NCBI GenBank assembly: GCA_017522685.1
Contig: JAFWYN010000029.1
Location: 62,001 to 126,000, forward strand
DNA: 64,000 bases
Source: Lachnospiraceae bacterium
GTDB lineage: Bacteria > Bacillota_A > Clostridia > Lachnospirales > Lachnospiraceae
Direction: 5' to 3'
The notes under the pieces are model-generated. The model worked only from the letters and a program-made list of their open reading frames with translations. It searched no databases and was not told the DNA's origin. Every line of letters begins with the position of its first letter. The stretch's first letter is position 1. A program made the position numbers and the translations under genes. Positions 60,262-64,000 of the stretch are shown here, piece by piece.

Positions 60262-62388
60262 ATGAATCGTGAGATTGCGAAACAAAGAGCAAAAGAATTA
60301 GTAGCACAGATGACTCTGGAGGAAAAGGCTTGTCAGCTTCGTTATGATGCACCTGCCATTCCCAGATTGAATGTGCCTGCATACAACTGGTGGAACGAAG
60401 GTTTACACGGTGTGGCACGTGCCGGCGTGGCAACCAGCTTCCCTCAGGCTATCGGTATGGCAGCTACCTTTGATAAGGAGCTTTTAGGTGATGTGGCTAA
60501 CGTAATCGGTGTGGAAGGCCGTGCAAAGTACAATGCGTATGCTGCAGAAGAGGATAGAGATATTTACAAGGGTCTGACCTTCTGGTCACCGAATGTAAAT
60601 ATTTTCCGTGATCCCAGATGGGGAAGAGGTCATGAGACCTATGGTGAAGACCCTTATCTGACCGGAGAATTAGGAGAGGCATTTGTAAAGGGCTTGCAGG
60701 GCGACGGCGAATATATGCAGGCAGCAGCTTGTGCAAAGCACTTTGCAGTACATTCCGGTCCGGAAGCGCTTCGTCATTCCTTTGACGCTGTAGCAAATGA
60801 CAAGGATTTGTGGGAAACCTATTTGCCTGCTTTTGAGAAGCTGGTAAAGAAGGCTGATGTAGAGGCAGTGATGGGTGCTTACAACCGTACCAACGGTGAG
60901 CCCTGCTGTGGTAGTAAGGCATTGATGGAAGATATTTTACGTGGTCAGTGGGAGTTCCAGGGTCACTATGTATCTGACTGTTGGGCAGTAAGAGACTTCC
61001 ATACCAACCATATGGTAACCGCTACTGCTGAGGAATCTGCAGCATTGGCATTAAAGACCGGCTGTGATGTAAACTGCGGTAATACCTACTTACATATGAT
61101 TTCTGCTTATGAGCAGGGGCTGGTAACCGAAGAGGATATCACCATTGCAGCAGAGAGATTGTTTACTACCCGTTTCCTCTTAGGTTTATTTGATGAAACC
61201 GAGTATGACAAGATTGGTTTTGATAAGATTGAATGCAAGGAGCATTTAGAACTGGCTGATAAGGCTACCGCCGAGGGTGTGGTTCTTTTGAAGAACAATG
61301 GTATCTTACCTTTGAAGAAGGATGAAATCAAGTCCATCGGTGTAATCGGACCTAACGCAAACAGCCGTGTAGCCCTGATTGGTAACTATCATGGAACTTC
61401 TTCCAGATACATCACCGTATTGGAAGGTATTCAGGATGCAGTGAATGAAGACACCAGAGTATACTTCTCTGAAGGCTGTCACTTATTCCGTGACAAGGTA
61501 GAGCATCTGGGCTGGAGACAGGATCGTATTTCCGAGGCAGTAGCTGTTGCAAAGAACAGTGATGTAGTAGTACTTTGTGTCGGTTTGGATGAGACTCTGG
61601 AAGGGGAAGAAGGTGATACCGGTAACAGCTATGCTTCCGGTGATAAGGTGGATTTACTTCTTCCTGAAGTACAGAGAGAATTAATCGAAGCAGTGATGAA
61701 GGTGGGCAAGCCTACCATCGTGCTGAATATGACCGGTAGTGCTATGGACTTACGTTTTGAGCAGGAGCATGCAGATGCGATTATGCAGGTATGGTATCCC
61801 GGTGCAAGAGGCGGTAAGGTGATTGCAGATATGCTCTTTGGTGAGATTTCTCCTTCCGGTAAGCTTCCTATTACCTTCTATAATGATACAGCAGATTTGC
61901 CTGATTTCGAGGATTACTCCATGAAGGGCAGAACCTACAAGTATCTCACCGCTACTCCTTTATATCCCTTCGGATATGGTTTGAGCTATGGTGATGCAGA
62001 TATTACCGCTGTGGAAGTAAACGGTCAGGCAGTGGCAGCAGGCGCCAAGGTTGCTTATGCGGAGGATATGAAGGTTTGTGTGGAAATCACCAATAAGAGC
62101 AACATGGCTTTGGCTGAAGTTGTTCAGATTTATATCAAGGATAATGATTCTGCGTTTGCACCTACCAATGGTAAGCTTTGCGGATTTGCAAGAGTGAACA
62201 TGAAGGCAGGCGAAACCGTAAAGGTTTGTGTACCTATGGATGAAGACGCATTTACAGTAGTAAATGATGCCGGTAAGAAGGCGAAAGACGGCAAGAACTT
62301 TACCGTAAGCGTAGGCTTTGGTCAGGCGGATGCCCGTACCAAAGAATTAACCGGTAAGGAAGCTTTTTGTTTTAACGTTGAGGGTTAA
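60262..62388 (+). CDS. GH3 beta-xylosidase / beta-glucosidase-type enzyme
   Basis: The protein has 708 residues from ATG 60262 with AAGGAGG upstream; 22 residues of a longer frame are rejected. There is no signal peptide. The GH3 N-terminal barrel carries YNWWNEGLHGVARAG and the nucleophile D239 in HYVSDCWAV. The second domain holds LLKNNGILPLKK and a Glu-rich EGEEGDTGNSY segment with the likely acid/base. A fibronectin-III-like C-terminal domain follows. The WWNE and SDCWA pattern is typical of bacterial and plant beta-xylosidases rather than glucosidases. It would finish xylo-oligosaccharides in the cytoplasm. GH2 follows 49 bp later. Confidence 0.93.
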   Translation: MNREIAKQRAKELVAQMTLEEKACQLRYDAPAIPRLNVPAYNWWNEGLHGVARAGVATSFPQAIGMAATFDKELLGDVANVIGVEGRAKYNAYAAEEDRDIYKGLTFWSPNVNIFRDPRWGRGHETYGEDPYLTGELGEAFVKGLQGDGEYMQAAACAKHFAVHSGPEALRHSFDAVANDKDLWETYLPAFEKLVKKADVEAVMGAYNRTNGEPCCGSKALMEDILRGQWEFQGHYVSDCWAVRDFHTNHMVTATAEESAALALKTGCDVNCGNTYLHMISAYEQGLVTEEDITIAAERLFTTRFLLGLFDETEYDKIGFDKIECKEHLELADKATAEGVVLLKNNGILPLKKDEIKSIGVIGPNANSRVALIGNYHGTSSRYITVLEGIQDAVNEDTRVYFSEGCHLFRDKVEHLGWRQDRISEAVAVAKNSDVVVLCVGLDETLEGEEGDTGNSYASGDKVDLLLPEVQRELIEAVMKVGKPTIVLNMTGSAMDLRFEQEHADAIMQVWYPGARGGKVIADMLFGEISPSGKLPITFYNDTADLPDFEDYSMKGRTYKYLTATPLYPFGYGLSYGDADITAVEVNGQAVAAGAKVAYAEDMKVCVEITNKSNMALAEVVQIYIKDNDSAFAPTNGKLCGFARVNMKAGETVKVCVPMDEDAFTVVNDAGKKAKDGKNFTVSVGFGQADARTKELTGKEAFCFNVEG

Positions 62389-62437
62389 TAATATAACTTA
62401 GGTTTGAAGTGATTTGATAGGATAAGAGGATAAGCGA

Positions 62438-64000
62438 ATGGCTGCAAAGAAACTATTTAATCAGGATTGGACCTTCTTAAAGACAGCTCTGGAAACAGGG
62501 CTGTCTGATATTAAGGAGAGAAAAGCAGAATTTAAAGCAGTGGATATTCCCCATGACTGGCTGATTTATCAGGTGAAGGATTTGTATGAAGACAGTACCG
62601 GCTGGTATCGTAAGGTGATTACAAAAGAAAGTCTGGGACTGGAAGAGGGTGGCAGAGCCATTCTTTGCTTTGACGGTGTATATATGGATTCCACCCTTTA
62701 TGTGAATGAACAAAAGGTGGGCGACTGGAAATATGGCTATTCTGCTTTTGAGTTTGATATTACAGACTATTTGCAGGAGGGGGAGAACGAATTGCTGATG
62801 CAGGTGCGTTTTCAGTCTCCTAACAGCCGCTGGTATTCCGGCGCAGGGATTTACCGACATGTATGGCTGAAGATTTGTCCGGCTGTGTATTTGCCTCTGG
62901 ACGGTACCTATGTGCATACAGAGTATTTGGGAGATGGTAGGTATCTTTTGGATGTGGAAACGGAAGCAGAAGGGGCATTGAATGAGGATGTTACTTGTGT
63001 ATATAAGCTGTATTACAAGGGAGAGCTTGCTTGGAGCTTTCAAGGGGTGCGGGCACAGGAAAAGCTGTTTTGCCTGCAGACAGAGTTTGCGGCACCGAAG
63101 GAATGGAGCCTGGAGGAACCAAACTGCTATGAACTGGTAGTAGAGCTGCTTAGGGACGACCGAGCAGTAGATACGGACCGCATGACCATAGGGTTCCGTC
63201 GCCTTCATTTTGACCCGGATAAAGGGTTCTTCTTAAATGAAAAGTACGTGAAAATAAACGGTATCTGCGAGCATCACGATTTCGGATGCTTAGGTGCAGC
63301 CTTCCATAAGGAGGCCATGCGGCGCAAGTTTCATATATTGCGTACCATGGGCGTCAATGCCCTTCGTACCAGTCACAATATGCCGGCCAAGGAAGTCATG
63401 GAGCTGGCGGATGAGATGGGCTTTCTGGTGCTTAGCGAAGCCTTTGATATGTGGGAAAGACCCAAGACGGACTATGATTACGGACGATTTTTCAAAGAAT
63501 GGGCAGAAAAGGACGTTCGTTCCTGGATTCGTCGGGATCGCAATCACCCCTCTCTTTTCCTGTGGTCCATCGGCAATGAAATCTATGATACCCATGCGGA
63601 TGCTTACGGGCAGGAGATTACAAGAAGACTTATGGGCTTTGTGCAGGAGCATGACCCCAAGGGCAATGCCAAGATTACCATCGGCTCCAACTATATGCCC
63701 TGGGAGAACGCACAGAAGTGTGCGGACATCGTGAAAATGGCGGGCTATAATTACGCTGAAAAATGCTATCCGGACCATCATAAGGAGCATCCGGACTGGG
63801 TGATTTACGGTAGCGAAACCGCTTCCCTGGTGCATAGCCGCGGGGTGTACAAATTCCCCTATAGCCAGTCCATGCTTTCCGACGAGGATGAACAATGCTC
63901 CGCTTTAGGCAATTCCAATACCAGTTGGGGTGCTAAAAGTATCGAGGACTGCATAACAATAGATAGGGACACAGAATTCTCCTTCGGACAGTTTTTGTGG
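62438..64000 (+). CDS. GH2 family glycoside hydrolase, 5' part
   Basis: The open frame runs from ATG 62438 (AAGAGGA upstream) to the window end, 521 codons without a stop. N-terminal jelly-roll domain (IPHDWLIYQVKDLY, STGWYRKV, SRWYSGAGIYRHVWL), Ig-like domain, then a TIM barrel (GICEHHDFGCLGAAFH, NALRTSHNMPA). Expected acid/base E381 lies in WSIGNEIYD and nucleophile E460 in YGSETASLV. This is the beta-galactosidase/beta-xylosidase type. No signal peptide. Beta-galactosidase is the commonest activity for this architecture, but alpha-arabinopyranosidase or beta-xylosidase are possible, given the locus. Confidence 0.92.
   Translation, partial: MAAKKLFNQDWTFLKTALETGLSDIKERKAEFKAVDIPHDWLIYQVKDLYEDSTGWYRKVITKESLGLEEGGRAILCFDGVYMDSTLYVNEQKVGDWKYGYSAFEFDITDYLQEGENELLMQVRFQSPNSRWYSGAGIYRHVWLKICPAVYLPLDGTYVHTEYLGDGRYLLDVETEAEGALNEDVTCVYKLYYKGELAWSFQGVRAQEKLFCLQTEFAAPKEWSLEEPNCYELVVELLRDDRAVDTDRMTIGFRRLHFDPDKGFFLNEKYVKINGICEHHDFGCLGAAFHKEAMRRKFHILRTMGVNALRTSHNMPAKEVMELADEMGFLVLSEAFDMWERPKTDYDYGRFFKEWAEKDVRSWIRRDRNHPSLFLWSIGNEIYDTHADAYGQEITRRLMGFVQEHDPKGNAKITIGSNYMPWENAQKCADIVKMAGYNYAEKCYPDHHKEHPDWVIYGSETASLVHSRGVYKFPYSQSMLSDEDEQCSALGNSNTSWGAKSIEDCITIDRDTEFSFGQFLW

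Overview
The window looks like a chromosomal segment of a Gram-positive, anaerobic gut-type Clostridia, most likely Lachnospiraceae. This is an inference. It rests on the moderately AT-rich sequence, GGAGG-type ribosome binding sites throughout, many Gram-positive lipoprotein signals, a Csp-type subtilase, desulfoferrodoxin, and above all a dense xylan/arabinoxylan locus of the kind common in that family. No tRNA, rRNA, CRISPR array, transposase or phage gene was seen.

Left part (1-19.3 kb), mostly housekeeping: the end of a family 2 glycosyltransferase, an acyltransferase-3 membrane protein, an HtrA protease, an unusual long ClpX, a split metal-export operon (71-aa HMA protein plus P1B-2 ATPase) with its own promoter and operator-like palindrome, a Csp-like S8 protease, a LacI regulator, a HelD-like helicase, a five-gene NAD salvage operon (pncA, PRPP-synthetase-like, NAMPT-like transferase, nadE, nrtR) behind two identical 19-bp palindromes, an XRE regulator with a 51-aa membrane protein that had been too small to call, and aroA.

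Right part (19.4-64 kb), a glycan locus. 19.4-35.6 kb holds a GH8 exo-oligoxylanase, an SGNH esterase, a GH115 alpha-glucuronidase and two paralogous GH43 enzymes; between the two GH43 genes sits a four-gene MacAB-type exporter with two adaptor lipoproteins. An AraC regulator is divergent from a large import cluster (37-48.6 kb): a solute-binding protein fused to CBM-like domains, two permeases, an NHL/TPR membrane protein, a Yip1 protein, a DUF5696 protein and two more permeases. 48.8-59.2 kb has two paralogous solute-binding lipoproteins flanking a GH43 and two paralogous cysteine-motif proteins of unknown function, then two more GH43 proteins. 59.7-64 kb holds desulfoferrodoxin, a GH3 beta-xylosidase and a GH2 enzyme cut by the window end.

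How it works together (inference): nearly all the glycoside hydrolases lack a signal peptide, and only one GH43 is a surface lipoprotein. Acetylated, glucuronic-acid- and arabinose-decorated xylo-oligosaccharides would therefore be bound and imported nearly intact, then deacetylated, debranched and cut to monosaccharides in the cytoplasm. No importer ATPase is encoded, so a shared MsmK/UgpC-type ATPase elsewhere is expected. LacI-type palindromes and TAGCAAAA direct repeats recur at several of the sugar promoters. The observations most worth a second look are the NAD operon, the D-to-H change in one GH43, the exporter inside the GH43 pair, the cysteine-motif pair, and two intergenic regions built from a short word repeated in both orientations.
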